Of a stretch of 64,000 bases of DNA, positions 46,785 through 58,572 are shown in pieces. A program made the translations under genes and the position numbers. This stretch comes from Reticulascus tulasneorum. Taxonomy: Eukaryota; Ascomycota; Sordariomycetes; Glomerellales; Reticulascaceae. Each line of letters begins with the position of its first letter. Within the stretch, counting starts at the first letter, position 1. The stretch lies in NCBI GenBank assembly GCA_001557505.1, contig LSAX01000009.1, positions 1,488,001 through 1,552,000 on the forward strand. The letters are read 5' to 3'. Under the pieces are notes generated by a model. That model was not told the origin of the DNA. It searched no databases and was given only the letters and a program-made list of their open reading frames with translations.

Positions 46785-48249
46785 GATGGGTGTAAGAGCG
46801 ACGAGGGAGTGTTCTTATGTATGCAAAAGATTTCCAAGCTTTCTATGTATTTTGGATACGGTGAGTGACTGATCCCCTCTTAAAATAAAACACGGCCCTA
46901 GCAGATCTTTTCCATCAAGTCCGAGGGTGGCGACCCGGTATTTATAATCTCAAGGTGGACACGACTCATCGTATAGTCCCGAATCCGGCTTACACAAAGG
47001 GTTTATCTCGGGGAGATGACCAGGTTTCCTCCATGCCCCCCGTATTGCGAAATGCTCTCCCCCACGCCCATTCCCCAGCATCTCGAGACAAACCCCGTGT
47101 GCGGCGGTGAGGGCAAGGGCCATGTGGTGCGCACGATGGCATGGGGTGCAGTGCAGTTTGATGAGATTATTGCCCCGCGGATGGTCAAGCGACAGCGGTG
47201 TTGGCAGCTAGTTTATCGCTTCCAGGGCCGGCGGAGTTAAGCGGCGAGCCGTGCCCAGGCTAACGGAGTCCTGCCAGGGGACCTCCGGTCCAGGGCTGAT
47301 GGCCGTGTGACCTGCTGAAATTGCCTCCTCTGTGTGGGATTTTTTGTTGGGGGTCCCTCTGGGCCTGGGCCTGGCAGGCCCAACTGTGCATAATTACGAA
47401 TACGTAGCAATATTCCAGACACAGATGGGTTCAAGAGAGTAAGCTCCGTGGACGGAGTGCCATTTTTTCGTTTTCCTTTTTCTTTTCCTTTTTCCCCTCT
47501 TCCCTCGCGCTTGCTGTCGGTCTTTCCAGGCCGTGGGGTCACCCAGTAGCCCGGATGGCGTGCTATCTATGCGGTGCTGTGCATTGCATCTCTTCAGCGT
47601 GATAAGGAACCACAGAAATCGTCAGCTCCCTGCTGCAAGGTTTCCTTCTCCCTATTATTGCATCCCGTTTTGGATAGCATCCTCGAGTCAGGAAGAACCT
47701 GGGGATGCCCAATTGCCTATCCTGGATGCAGCTCAGTTGATTTCACATAGAGCCCCATGGCAACGGCCCTTGCTAGTTTATGTCTCTAAATTTCGGTTTC
47801 GTCGTGGGGTAGAGCCGAGTTCATCAAACGGCTTTCCCGTTTCGGTGAAGCCTATGCTTCTGGTCACTTCTCATTCCTTTTGGAATTGATCGACTGTCCG
47901 GAATGGTCCGCAGAGCCGCAAGCCCCCGACGAGTAAGTGACGACCTCCCTTCCTGACGAAAACGAGAAACCAGATGCCATGAGAAGAGAGGCCGTATCTT
48001 GGTAGTTGTAGATACAGTTGGCGATAAAGGTAATGGGTGAAAAAAATGTCTCGTCTCATGCCCATATCTCTGTGCTAGCGGATTGGTTTCAACGGCCTCA
48101 ATGCCCGCATAGAACCGCATCCAGCCAATCGGACTTCTACCCATCAACTCCAACCCCCACCACAAATGCCATGATTCAGTGAACCTTGCTCCTTATTGTT
48201 GCACAACCATAATCCATGTTGAACTGAAGGCCCCTTGGATCTCACAACC
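46785..48249. other. 1.5-kb intergenic with pyrimidine tract
   Basis: No supported gene. A T/C-rich tract at about 47463-47512 is the only marked feature. It probably holds the promoters of the small hypothetical gene and PHO13. Confidence 0.45.
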
Positions 48250-49347
48250 ATGGCTCAAAGCCCGAAATACCTCTCTGGAGACTCGTCCGCTATCCAGGAA
48301 TTCATTGACAAGTTCGATGTGCGCGATTTCCCATGAGTCATCCAAGCCGGTCATCTCACCAAAGCTGACCGATTCTTCCAGGTTTTCTTGATAGACTGTG
48401 ATGGTATGGCTGTGACTTCATATGCGTGATTCGACAGTAGTTTGGAAGATTGACTGTCATGTAGGCGTGCTGTGGTCCGGGGATCACCTTTTCGACGGGA
48501 TCCGAGAGGTGTTGGCATATCTCAGATCCAAAGGTAGCTCTAAGGCCTTCCTTATAAGTCTGCGATACCTTGTTAACACCGCCCAGGCAAGAGGACCGTC
48601 TTCGTGACCAATAACTCCACCAAGTCCCGCCCAGACTACATAAAGAAGTTCGAGTCCATGAACATCCCAGGCGATGTCGAAGACGTTTTCGGATCTGCTT
48701 ACTCCTCGGCCATCTACATCTCGCGGATCTTGAAGATGCCGCCGGGCAAGAGCAAGGTCTTCGTGATCGGCGAGGCCGGCATAGAGAACGAGCTGCGCAC
48801 CGAGAACGTCCCCTTCATCGGCGGGACTGATCCGGAATTGCGACGGGACATGAAGCCCGAAGACTACGGCGCCATCGCGGACGGGTCTCTGCTCGATCCG
48901 GACGTCGGCGTCGTGCTGGCGGGTCTGGATTTCCACATCAACTACCTCAAGCTCTCCCTCGCGTTCCAGTACCTGCAGCGAGGCGCCGTGTTTCTAGCTA
49001 CGAACACGGACAGTACCTTGCCAATGAGCCATACCTTCTTTCCGGGAGCAGGATCCATCTCCATTCCCTTGGTGAACATGACGGGCCAGAAACCACTGGC
49101 TCTTGGCAAGCCCAGCCAGGCAATGATGGACGCCATTGAAGGGAAGTTCCAGCTTAATCGGGCGCGCACCTGCATGATAGGGGACCGACTCGACACCGAT
49201 ATCAAGTTCGGCGTGGAGGGCAAGCTGGGAGGCACTCTGGCTGTGCTGACGGGCGTGAACAAGAAGGCTGATTGGGAGGCCGAGGGAGCTGCAGCAGTCC
49301 CGGCATACTACGTGGATAGCCTGAGTGATCTTCGATTAGACACATGA
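48250..49347 (+). CDS. PHO13: PHO13-type HAD phosphatase (4-nitrophenyl / phosphoglycolate phosphatase)
   Basis: Cytosolic HAD-superfamily phosphatase that clears toxic side products such as 2-phosphoglycolate in yeast and mammals. Exons 48250-48318, 48382-48403 (22 nt), 48465-48533 and 48587-49347 give 306 residues, near the 312 of yeast. Motif I is LIDCDGVLW with nucleophile D28 and acid D30, and is split by an intron after D30. Motif II is FVTNNSTKSR. The type C2 cap contains VFVIGEAGIENELR and VGVVLAGLDFHINYLKL. Motif III is GDRLDTDIKFG. The start is MAQSPKYLSGDSSAIQEF. The catalytic motif is made whole only by splicing the 22-nt exon in. Confidence 0.93.
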
Positions 49348-49578
49348 AGAAGTTGTCGATCCACCCATCTATGGCGTCTGCGCACCGTCTCGTCCCTTCA
49401 TCAACAATAACATCTGCAATGTGGGCCGCATACTCCATAATATATCTAATTAAGATTATATAGGACTCTTCAACTTAAGCCGTCTTTAGCTACAAGAAAT
49501 GCGTTTCGCTAGAATTAATAGATGCCTTTTTAATTCGCCACCCTCCCTATATGATGGTCCACCAAGCCATTGAAATAT

Positions 49579-50802
49579 CTATTTTTGCTTCTGTCTCTTG
49601 TCTAGCTCGCTAGTCCTGATGATTTTTGGCTTGCGTACTGGGGTCTCGTAAGGCGAGAAGGACGTGGGCACGAACATCCCCACTTGTAACTGGTAGTCAA
49701 GATACTCTGGATACTTCCCAGCGGTGATGAGCTCCGTCAGCCATGTCGAGCCCTGGAATAACAGGATGAGAAAGGCTGAACCAGCGAACGTCCAGCTGTA
49801 AAGTGTGTTTGTTGCATAGCAGCCCCACTGGTAAAGGATGAACCAGATCGTTTGCTCGGCCGCAAAGTTTGGGTGCCTTATGTATGCCCAGAGGCCGGAA
49901 GTTATAAATCCCCTGTCGAGGTCAACCTGATTGAACCCACGCGGAAGCTTGGCGTCCTTCTGGTAACGATGCTTGGCCGTCTGATATTCTGTGGGCAGAG
50001 TTAGCATCCTCAATTTGTCTTCGGTGATCTGCGGCATCCATACCAAACTGCTGGCCATCGCTAACCCATTCACTGACTACCAGTGCGACGATCACGGAGA
50101 AGTACGCAATATCAGCAGCTGCGATGCCCTCGTCGAATTGGGTAGCTAGGAGAATAGAATAGGCTGGGACCGCCGAGAATGCGAACAGAAGTATGCTCTG
50201 AATGAACGAGATGAAGGTGACGTTGAGAATGAAAAATGCCCATCCAGGGATGTGCTCTCGAAGGATTGGCCTGGGCCGAGATCAGCATGAACCCAGTAGC
50301 CAGTTCTTCAGTTCAACCCACCATCTATAGTCTTCCGATCCGATCCCGTAGCCACCTTTGCGCCAGTAGTTGTAGGTCAGCCGGCACTAAAAGCACTCCA
50401 GTCAGCAAACATGGTCTTTGGAGCCGAGCCCGCGTCTCTTACACTCCATATTGTTGTAGCCACCACTACCAGGTCAATTCTTTCGTGCGGGGCACCAGCC
50501 AGTCGAGCCCAAACAGCAAGGTGCGCGATATACAAATTGGGCAGTATGCTCCAGAACCTGTCGACCTGCGAATAGTTCCTGTTGATCTCCGAAGCGACAA
50601 GGAACACGGCTCCTAGAAAGACCGAAGTAGCAAAGCCGGATACGAGAGGGTTTGTTTCGACGTAGACCTTGAGGAGGCCTTCGCGGCTCGCGATGTTTGC
50701 CAAGATCTTGCTGGGAAGCTCGTACAATTGGGGGAGATACGGCTCGACGGTTTTGGCGAATTCAGCGCACTCTTCGATTGTCTGTACAGCTGGAAGGGCC
50801 AT
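49579..50802 (-). CDS. DUF1295 membrane enzyme (steroid 5-alpha-reductase-like)
   Basis: Multi-pass membrane protein of the DUF1295 family, related to steroid reductases and isoprenoid-modifying methyltransferases; the substrate in fungi is not known. Exons 50802-50443, 50386-50322, 50270-50044 and 49988-49579 give 353 residues. The start is MALPAVQTIEE, and an in-frame ATG 18 nt upstream (MNEPAM) is also possible. Conserved pieces in order: VDRFWSILPNLYIAHL, CRLTYNYWRKGGYGIGSEDYRW, AFFILNVTFISFIQSILL, EYQTAKHRYQ, SGLWAYIRHPNFAAEQ, and YLDYQLQVGMFVP. The IRHPNFAAEQ motif is the family mark. It converges on PHO13 and is divergent from topoisomerase III. Confidence 0.88.
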
Positions 50803-51461
50803 GGCTGGTTCGTTCTCGTGCGGATGGTTCGGGGAAGGGGGGGGGATGGACTCGATGGTGGAAAATTGCCGAACTGTACAGGTTTGAAGTGCAGGAGTTG
50901 GCACCTTAAGTGGCTTTCGTCAAGCAAGGCGTCATCGATTTAGGTGACGCGCCTAGCCCGATTAACTGGTAGCTGAGGTAGTAGGTAATTTAGGTATGTA
51001 ACCAACTAGGGTGGTGCGGGAGGTCAGTGGTCCCTGCAGGCGGCAGGTCGTTCCCGAGGTCCACTCCGCAGCATTCAGCTTTAGCGCTGACACGCGCCAC
51101 AGAGGTGCTGAAAAGATCTTGGTTGACGATCTAAATGCTGACCGCTTCTTGAACTTCATCTGTTTAATCTGTGCCCAAGGGTTGCAACTTCACACCTGCC
51201 CTCCAGCGATGATCTCCTCAGAGCCGGCAGCAGATCACATGGGAGCTTAGCTTAGAGGAAGGAAGGCCCAACAGAAAGCAAATCTTGGCATTAGAGTGAG
51301 GAGCACACAGCGTGGACGTGACATTCAGTCACTGCAGATTTCTGTCGTATCTCAGTGCTGCTCCCCACGGCCGAAGCACCATGGTCGTCAAGTTCATTCC
51401 AAAACTTTCACTTCGATAGCGGATTAGGTCAGGTGGATCCTGTAATTTTCACTTCGTTAAG
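50803..51461. promoter_or_regulatory. Divergent promoter, DUF1295 / TOP3
   Basis: 659 bp between start codons. Contains several AGGTA-type half-sites near 50970-51000. Function inferred from layout. Confidence 0.4.
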
Positions 51462-53745
51462 ATGAGGGTTCTTTGCGTAGCAGAGAAACCGTCCATTTCA
51501 AAGGCCGTGGCTGGCCACCTGGCCGGTGGAAACCCACAAATGGTGCGTTCTCCCGCCGCCGTTACGTTACTGCCCTCCTCTCGACGCTTACAGTCGCGAT
51601 AGCACAACACACGGGTACAGTATATCAAGAACTATACATTCGATTTCGACTTCGGCCCGCCATGGCGCCAGTGTTCGGTCACCATGACTAGTGTCATCGG
51701 GCACCTCACAGCAGTAGACTTCACTCCCGAACATAAGAACTGGCAGCATCCTCCACCAGAATCTTTATTCAGTGCACCGGTCATTACTATTGTGCCAGAG
51801 GTTAGACCGCTCTGTCTTTTGCTTGGTAGACATGCTGTTACTTACGGGATCTTGCAATCCAGGATAAGAAACAAATCGCAAAGAACATTGAGGACCAAGC
51901 TCGCTATGCGCAAATGCTCATAATTTGGACCGATTGCGATCTAGAAGGAGAGCACATTGGGGCCGAGATCCGCAGCGCCGCGAGGAAAGGGAATCCCCGG
52001 CTTGATGTCAAACGGGCCAAATTCAGCAATATTGAACGCGCGTACGTTTAGTACTTGGCTTGGGTTCCTGAATCGCCGACTAATGTGTTCTAGGCATGTG
52101 TTGAGTGCCGCTCGGCAATTGACAGAGCTTGACGATAGGCAAGTTGATGCGGTTGACGCCAGAATTGAATTAGATCTGAGGATCGGATATGCTTTTACTC
52201 GTTTCCTGACAAACAACTTGAGGCCCCTCGGGGGGCCCCTGGCAGAACGAATGCTGAGCTACGGTAAGGTGGTTCTCCATCTGGACGACGTCAATTTCTA
52301 ACTGTTTAGGGTCTTGTCAGTTCCCTACTCTTGGTTTCGTGGTCGATCGGTACTTCAGAGTCAAAAACTTCGTGCCAGAGCCGTTCTGGAGCATCAAAGT
52401 CATGCACACTCGAGAAAATAAGAAGGTCAATTTTACATGGTTGAGACATCGGCTGTTCGATCGCATGTCAGTCGTCATTCTCTACGAGAGATGTCTCGCC
52501 GCCAAAACCGCAAAGGTCACGAAAGTTCAGGAGAAGCCGAAACCAAGGTACAAACCCTATCCGCTGACGACCGTGGAGCTGCAAAAGGCAGCGACGAGCC
52601 TCTTGCAGATGAGCGGGCAGCAAGCAATGAAAGTCGCGGAGGATCTCTACAACAGAGGCTTCATCAGCTATCCGAGAACGGAAACCGACCGTTTTGCCAA
52701 GGAAATCGACCTCCGGGCTTTGGTTCAGAAACAGACGCCTGACAATCGATGGGGACAGTATGCGCAAAACCTTCTAGATGGCGCCTTCGACCAGCCTCGC
52801 CAGGGCCGACACGATGACAAAGCGCATCCCCCTATTCATCCCGTCACATACGCGGCTCCTACTGTTCTCAACGCCGACGAGCGCCGACTGTATGAGTTTG
52901 TTGTGCGCCGCTTTCTAGCCTGTTGTTCCAAAGATGCGAAAGGTCTTATAACCGAGATTGAAATTCAATATGGCGAGGAGAACTTCCACACCAACGGTAT
53001 CGTTGTGCTTGAACGGAACTACCTGGACGTTTACGTGTACCAGAACTGGACGAGCAGCGCCGAACTTCCCAAGTTCACAGTTGGCGAGAGTTTTCAACCT
53101 ACAGAGGCGTTGCTGACCGACGGAGAGACCAGTGCCCCTAGATATCTAACCGAAGCGGACCTAATAGCCCTGATGGACGTGAACGGCATTGGGACAGATG
53201 CAACGATGGCGGAGCACATTCAGAGAATTCAAGACAGAGAATATGTCGCAACAGTTGATGGGAATGGTGGACAGAATCAGGATGGTCAGAGCGATGAAAG
53301 CGCCGAGGACGAACCTCCAGCCGCGAGGGGCGGACGAGGCCGCGGCAGCCGCGGGAGGAGAGGAGCAAGGGGTAGCAGAGCTGGTCAAGGCGGCCGCGGA
53401 GGGGGATCAGTTGGAAGTCGGAGAGGTGGTGTGAAGGTCTTCATACCAACGAAACTCGGAGTCGCTCTTATCATGGGGTTTGATCGAATGAATTTCGAGA
53501 CGAGCTTAGGCAAACCATTTTTACGCAAAGAGATGGAGACCAAGATGAAGGCTGTCTGCGAGGGACGTACAACAAAGGCAGTTGTTCTCCGAGAAAGCAT
53601 AAGGCAATACCGGCACGTCTTCCTACAGTCCCAGGAGAAGCTCAATGTCATGAAAGCGGTAGGTTGATCGTCTACTCGTCTGGCTCCAGATTTCTGACAC
53701 ATATAGGCATGCCGAGAGTACGTTCTAGGCGACAATGGACCCTGA
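51462..53745 (+). CDS. TOP3: DNA topoisomerase III (type IA)
   Basis: Type IA topoisomerase that works with a RecQ helicase and Rmi1 to dissolve recombination intermediates. Exons 51462-51542, 51603-51800, 51863-52041, 52094-52263, 52310-53658 and 53707-53745 give 671 residues. The Toprim start is MRVLCVAEKPSISKAVAGHL, with TDCDLEGEHIGAEI carrying the metal-binding acids. YGSCQFPTLGFVVDRY follows, and the catalytic tyrosine is Y330 in FISYPRTETDRF. Further conserved pieces are RHDDKAHPPIHPV and MDVNGIGTDATMAEHIQRI. An RG-rich insert (549-583) interrupts the domain before FIPTKLGVALIMGFD. The end is ACREYVLGDNGP, so C-terminal zinc fingers found in animal Top3-alpha are absent. Introns 2-4 are short and frame-consistent. 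Confidence 0.94.
53326..53430 (+). repeat. RG-rich low-complexity insert in TOP3
   Basis: 35 codons of almost only Arg, Gly, Ser and Ala (RGGRGRGSRGRRGARGSR and onward). An RGG-box-like segment, preceded by an acidic Gln/Asp stretch. Confidence 0.85.
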
Positions 53746-55067
53746 TTGATGAAGCAGGCCAGGACCTGTCTGCATCCGCTAGGGCGCAAGTGAATCACTT
53801 TGATGAGGACGGTTATATGTACAAAGCAGCCAAGACTCCTATACGGAACATTGATTTCGTCGGGACTAGCCAACATGAATATCGTCCAAAGAATCTCAAA
53901 CGTGGCGGAACCGTCATGCAAGACAGAACGAGTTGTCTATCGAACATCCGAAGATCGGCGTTGCTAGCGTATGAGTTATGCGACATGTCTCCTAGCCGGG
54001 GCTCCAGGCAGAATGGCGTTTCTGGTCGACCATCCGGCTGGGACAGCGAGCGAAGGGACAGATCGGAAGCTTGCAGCGATGGTGTGAGGTAAACCCCGCA
54101 GGCTATCACGGAATGAAGCGGGGGGGTCGCAAGCATGCACTACTACCCGGGGGAGGAGGGAGGTGTCGTCGGCCCAACGGCGGATGATTTCCAGGAATTG
54201 CAGCCCGAGAAAGCTGTGGGGGAGCTCTAGGGCAATCAATCACCACCTGCCCGAACTAGGGCCACGAGTGGTTTCCGGAAGCCTCACGATGCAGCATTTC
54301 ACAACGTGGGGTTATGTCAGTGGATGATGGGCTGCTACACAAACATCGACTCGATAGGTAGCATGATTCGATGGGGCCGAGTGAGGGGAAGCTGCCGGCG
54401 AAGGGTACTACGCAGGACAAAGACGGTACAATTGACTACGTCGAGGCTACTGCCTCAGAGGATTGGAGCGAACGAAGACGACCACGACAATGACCACGAC
54501 GCCCAGTCTCGAGAGCCAGGTCAGCTGGGGACAGATTGGCCGCCGTGTTATGCGAAGCCAATCAGAGGAGGGGTTGGGCACAACGTGATGGTTGCGCTCG
54601 CCATCCTGGGTGGAGGAGGGGGGTGGGTGGGCGCGAGTTCGAATTGTGTGCGACGTGGAGGTTGCGCGAATTTGGACTTTGTTTAAGCTCAGCAGGTACA
54701 GACGCCTGTCAGCCATGTTGATTTACATTAAATGTAGGTACGGATTACGAGGAGGGGGAAACAGGAGGGGGTGAGAGAATTATTCGGTGGCTATCGTGCC
54801 TAATTAGTTAGGCAGCTGAGGATGGGCGATGCTGAATGAATGAATGCTTGCCCTCACTCAGCTTACTGAGAGTGAGATGTGCTATTCTTGTGATCACAAC
54901 AAACCGCAGGCTTTGTCTCCCAAAACCTGGAAGTTCTGGTCAGGCCGGGGTTCCGAGATGGAGCTGATTGGGGGGCTTATCTACACATCGGAGTCAGAAA
55001 AGGCTGCTGAAGCCCCGTAAGGTCAGGTCTCTCTTTCATCAAAGTCACCGAGGAACCCCTTCCCCCT

Positions 55068-55090
55068 CCCCCCCCCCCCCCCCCCCCCCC
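55068..55090 (+). repeat. C23 homopolymer
   Basis: Twenty-three consecutive C on the STB3 sense strand, about 2.4 kb upstream of its start. Confidence 0.85.
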
Positions 55091-56835
55091 GGGCAGGTAG
55101 GTACTTTATTCACATTTGCCTTACATTGTGTTCAGTGGCAGGTTAAAGGTAGGCTGAGTGGGACTGTGCGGGTACTGCGAGGGAAACAGTGCCACAATGT
55201 ACACATGTATACCTGCCCACCCCAGGTACGTACATGGCTTCAAAGAGACGAAATGGCGTTCTAAAGACACCCTCTATTTCCGTTTCGGGTTCATTCATGT
55301 ATCATGACGAATACTTCCCAAATGTCTCAGATATCGCTAACAAGGGCAGTAAACAAGGCACGAAAAGCTGCACGAAATACAGCACCGGATCACTAGTTTC
55401 CCAGCTCCGGATCCATCATGGGGTGAAAAAGCATGGAATGCCCTGGAAGCCCACCCGGGATGTGGAAGAGCCACCATGTCACCAAACTGATTGAAAGGGA
55501 GAGAGAGAGAGATACGGACTACGTGTATGAGTGTACATACAAAGGAGACTGGACAAAGAAACGCGATGACGAAGGAATCAATCGCTCATATGACCCTGCC
55601 AACGTCTGGTGGTTAACTTAGGTACCTTAGGTTTGTTGCCGCATAATGCCGTATTGCCCAGGTAATTAGTAGGTAAGCTGCCAATGGCCATATGACCACC
55701 ATTTCTCACACTACTGCTGAATAGAAAAAGGCTATAATGAAGTTTCATAGAAGTACCTGCCTTTGTCGACGACAAGGCAAAAAAGACGCATCCTGTCGTG
55801 AGGAGAGCACAGAGATGATGGTGGCAGCGTCCTTATCGGTCGAAATTGGCCCTTGTTCGATTCTGGCGATGTCTTGCACCAGGCGAAGCGACATGGACAG
55901 TGCTTAGAGTGGTTGAAGCGCGTTTTCCTTTTCCCTCAAGGTAGCTAAGGTCCCATCGCTAGAGAGTGCCCCGGACCCCCAGTGGGTTAGGGCCCGAGCC
56001 GTTATCTCAATTAGAGAGAAATGGACTGGCTGTCTTTTTCAATGTATGCGAGGAACCTCTCTCATCTACGCTAAAACAAAGGGGAGCTGGGGGGGGCGTA
56101 CTCCGGAAGGGATGGTCCTCACGGGGTGTTGGCAGGCCGCCTGAAAGCTGAAAGTGCAAAGAAAGTGTGCAAAGCAAAATGCCTGGAGGCATCCAAGCCT
56201 CCGAAGGACATCAGGATTTTCGCTCAACAGCGACCGAAAAAGGACGGGATACAGAAGGCGCAGTCCGTAAAGGAGTGGGATGGACAAAGACAAATGGGAG
56301 GGAAGGGGGTTTGAAAACGGAGATGGGACAGCAAAAATGAGGCACAGTTGGAGGTGAGCAAAGGAGATACGGTGTACATGGGGCCTCGTTTTCTCAGTCA
56401 TCGCGACGACCGAGTGGCCCCCTTCTGATCATTTACACCCGTAATGTATGGATTGACCTGCCATACTGTCCGTACTTCCAGCTCTGCTCTGTATTCGTTC
56501 TGGCCTTGAGATTACCTGGCAGCTAGTCTCACGCCTCCTCTCGCAGCAGCGACAAAGTAATCCGTGCTAACTCATGCCTGCTTCCCTTCCCTTCTCTTCC
56601 CTGTCTGCCTCTGCTTCTGTGCAGGTGCAGGGGGTGGCTGCAGACCACCCCGGGCTACGGGCCTTTGTTCGCTGCAAGTTTCTGGTGCTGGGTTCGAAAT
56701 CAGCAATCAGCAAAGGGAAGACGTGCGGGTCAGGCCCCAAGTTGTGACCTAACCAACTTGGTAGGTACTAACCGACCAGGGCTGGGTACCGTCTATACAT
56801 GCGTTGATCGCCGTGTATCTGGGGTACCGAGCCAA

Positions 56836-56847
56836 GTACCTAGGTAC
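56836..56847. promoter_or_regulatory. GTACCTAGGTAC palindrome
   Basis: Perfect 12-bp palindrome containing the same TACCTAGGTA core as the pair before the GFD2-like gene, about 660 bp upstream of STB3. Confidence 0.45.
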
Positions 56848-56970
56848 CCCCTGCCCTCGCAGTACCTCCTCAGTAATCTGTGGAGGTGCGTAGCTCGTAG
56901 TTCGTAGTCCGTACCTTGCTGGGCATTTGTGCTTCTCGGGGCACCCACATCACCACACACCACCAGCAAA

Positions 56971-56984
56971 CCCCCCCCCCCCCC
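56971..56984 (+). repeat. C14 homopolymer
   Basis: Fourteen consecutive C about 520 bp before the STB3 start codon. Confidence 0.85.
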
Positions 56985-57507
56985 GGATACCTATTTCTCT
57001 TCTGGCTAGGTATCCGCCGTCCACCCCCCCTTCCTCCCCCCAAGCACAGAGAGCGAGAGAGAGAGAGAGACACTCAGGCAAGGTGAGGTGAGGTATCTAT
57101 CTACTTCAGCCCTGGCCCGTCCTCCTCCCAATCTTCTCTTTTCCTTTTCCTCTCCAAAGCAACAACAACAAACCAAACTAACCAACGAATTTAGAATCGA
57201 GATTCTCCTGTCACAGTCAAGATAATCGCCTCAGCTCTGCCACCCTGCCCGTCATTGTTTCCCGCCAGTTTTCTGCTTTGTTAGACGACAAAGTGATATA
57301 GTACCAGCTGCAACGCTACGCTTCCCACTCCAGCTTTGTACGTGTGCCCTGTCTGACTCCCCCAAAAACCCGTCTATGACTCAACGCCCATCACCACCAA
57401 CAACGACAAACACACGCGTCGCCAACCTCTTTCCATCTCCAAAACATCTAAACTAACGGTCGCATTGCTGTCTAGACTTGTCTTGCACCATCTGAACACC
57501 GACAAAC

Positions 57508-58572
57508 ATGGCATCTCTGGCATCTGCTGCTCGCGATATCCCTCAGGCCTCCTTGAGCCGAGACAACTTAACTGTTGTAGCGGCTCGGAGTGTCCCTGCG
57601 ACTGTGACACGATCTCAAGCCCTCCCGACTCCTCCTAATTCCATATCTCCCGCCCTGCCTCCTCACGGCCTCAAAGCACAACTTCAGAAAGCTAAGCTCG
57701 AACCTATCGACTCGGATCTGGACCTGCAGGACGCCAACGATGACGACGGCGCAGGCGCAGGCTCCCCGGCTCTCGACTCGGCAGGCGCCATCACCAGTGC
57801 TCTGCTGGCCAAGTACCACCTGCCCGAGATCCTGCTCAACCACGGTCCCTTGGCCATCCGTCACATCACCGGCTACCTGACGACTTCGGTCCCTGGGTTC
57901 GCCGGCATCCCGCCGACCAAGGCGCGAAGGCTTGTGGTGGGAGCTCTGGAAGGACGAGGAGGAGAGGGCGGAGGACTGGATGGGGATGTGGAGTTCGAGA
58001 AGGTGGGCTGGGGACGATGGGATGCCCGACGACGGGGACAACCCGCGCGCATGACATCACCAGCTGCTGCGAGGGCTGGGTCGCCGTACATGTCGGGCAT
58101 TCCCATCAGCAAGACCGGCGGAAGAGGCGCGGGCCGGCCGCGACTAAACGCATCATCATCCAGCGCCGGAAACTCCGTTGTCTTCTCACACGACGATCGG
58201 GAGGTGTCCATGCTGGAGAACGAGGCAGATAAGATGTCCCTGGATGGCTCGGCATCGGCATCATGCTCCGAGGCCCCAGAGGACGACGTGGTAATGAATG
58301 ACGACCCTGAAGACGTCACGGACGACGAGGACTGGGCTGCTGTCGGGGCCGCCGCCCTTCGAGCGGATTCTTACCCTACCAGGGCAGCTGCGCAGTCTAA
58401 CCGAAACTTCCTTTCTTCGCGTGTATATACTCCTGGAGGTCTGCGGTCCGTCTCCGTTGGCATGGCTCGTCCACCACTACCAACACACTTTGATTTCTCG
58501 GCGCTGGGGGCCACGTCTGACGCGCAGGAGCGTGAGGCGGTTGAGGCTCTCCTCCGACTGGGATCTGTATAA
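57508..58572 (+). CDS. STB3: STB3-like Sin3-binding, RRPE-binding regulator
   Basis: Yeast Stb3 binds the ribosomal RNA processing element in promoters of ribosome-biogenesis genes and represses them with Sin3/Rpd3 when TOR signalling drops. A single exon of 354 residues starts MASLASAARDIPQ. The Stb3 domain covers about residues 95-178: LLAKYHLPEILLNHGPLAIR, HITGYLTTSVPGFAGIPPTKA, RRLVVGALEG, and after a Gly-rich loop FEKVGWGRWDARRRG. N-terminal SQALPTPPNS is low complexity. The C-terminal half is Ser-rich with an acidic stretch (EDDVVMNDDPEDVTDDEDW) and ends HFDFSALGATSDAQEREAVEALLRLG. A long non-coding region lies upstream. Confidence 0.88.
   Translation: MASLASAARDIPQASLSRDNLTVVAARSVPATVTRSQALPTPPNSISPALPPHGLKAQLQKAKLEPIDSDLDLQDANDDDGAGAGSPALDSAGAITSALLAKYHLPEILLNHGPLAIRHITGYLTTSVPGFAGIPPTKARRLVVGALEGRGGEGGGLDGDVEFEKVGWGRWDARRRGQPARMTSPAAARAGSPYMSGIPISKTGGRGAGRPRLNASSSSAGNSVVFSHDDREVSMLENEADKMSLDGSASASCSEAPEDDVVMNDDPEDVTDDEDWAAVGAAALRADSYPTRAAAQSNRNFLSSRVYTPGGLRSVSVGMARPPLPTHFDFSALGATSDAQEREAVEALLRLGSV

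Larger units (their letters stand above)
53746..57507. other. 3.8-kb gene-free region upstream of STB3
   Basis: No supported gene. It holds C23 and C14 runs, GA repeats at 55498-55511 and 57050-57071, a 12-bp palindrome GTACCTAGGTAC, and a C/T/A-rich stretch from about 57110 to the STB3 start that looks like a fungal 5' leader. Confidence 0.5.

Noticed and set aside
53664..54092. 142-codon frame overlapping and following the last TOP3 exon
   Set aside because: It overlaps the TOP3 final exon in another frame and has no recognisable features.
56683..56706. tRNA-like T-arm (TGCTG, GGTTCGAAAT, CAGCA)
   Set aside because: The loop is too long and no acceptor, D or anticodon arm can be built upstream.
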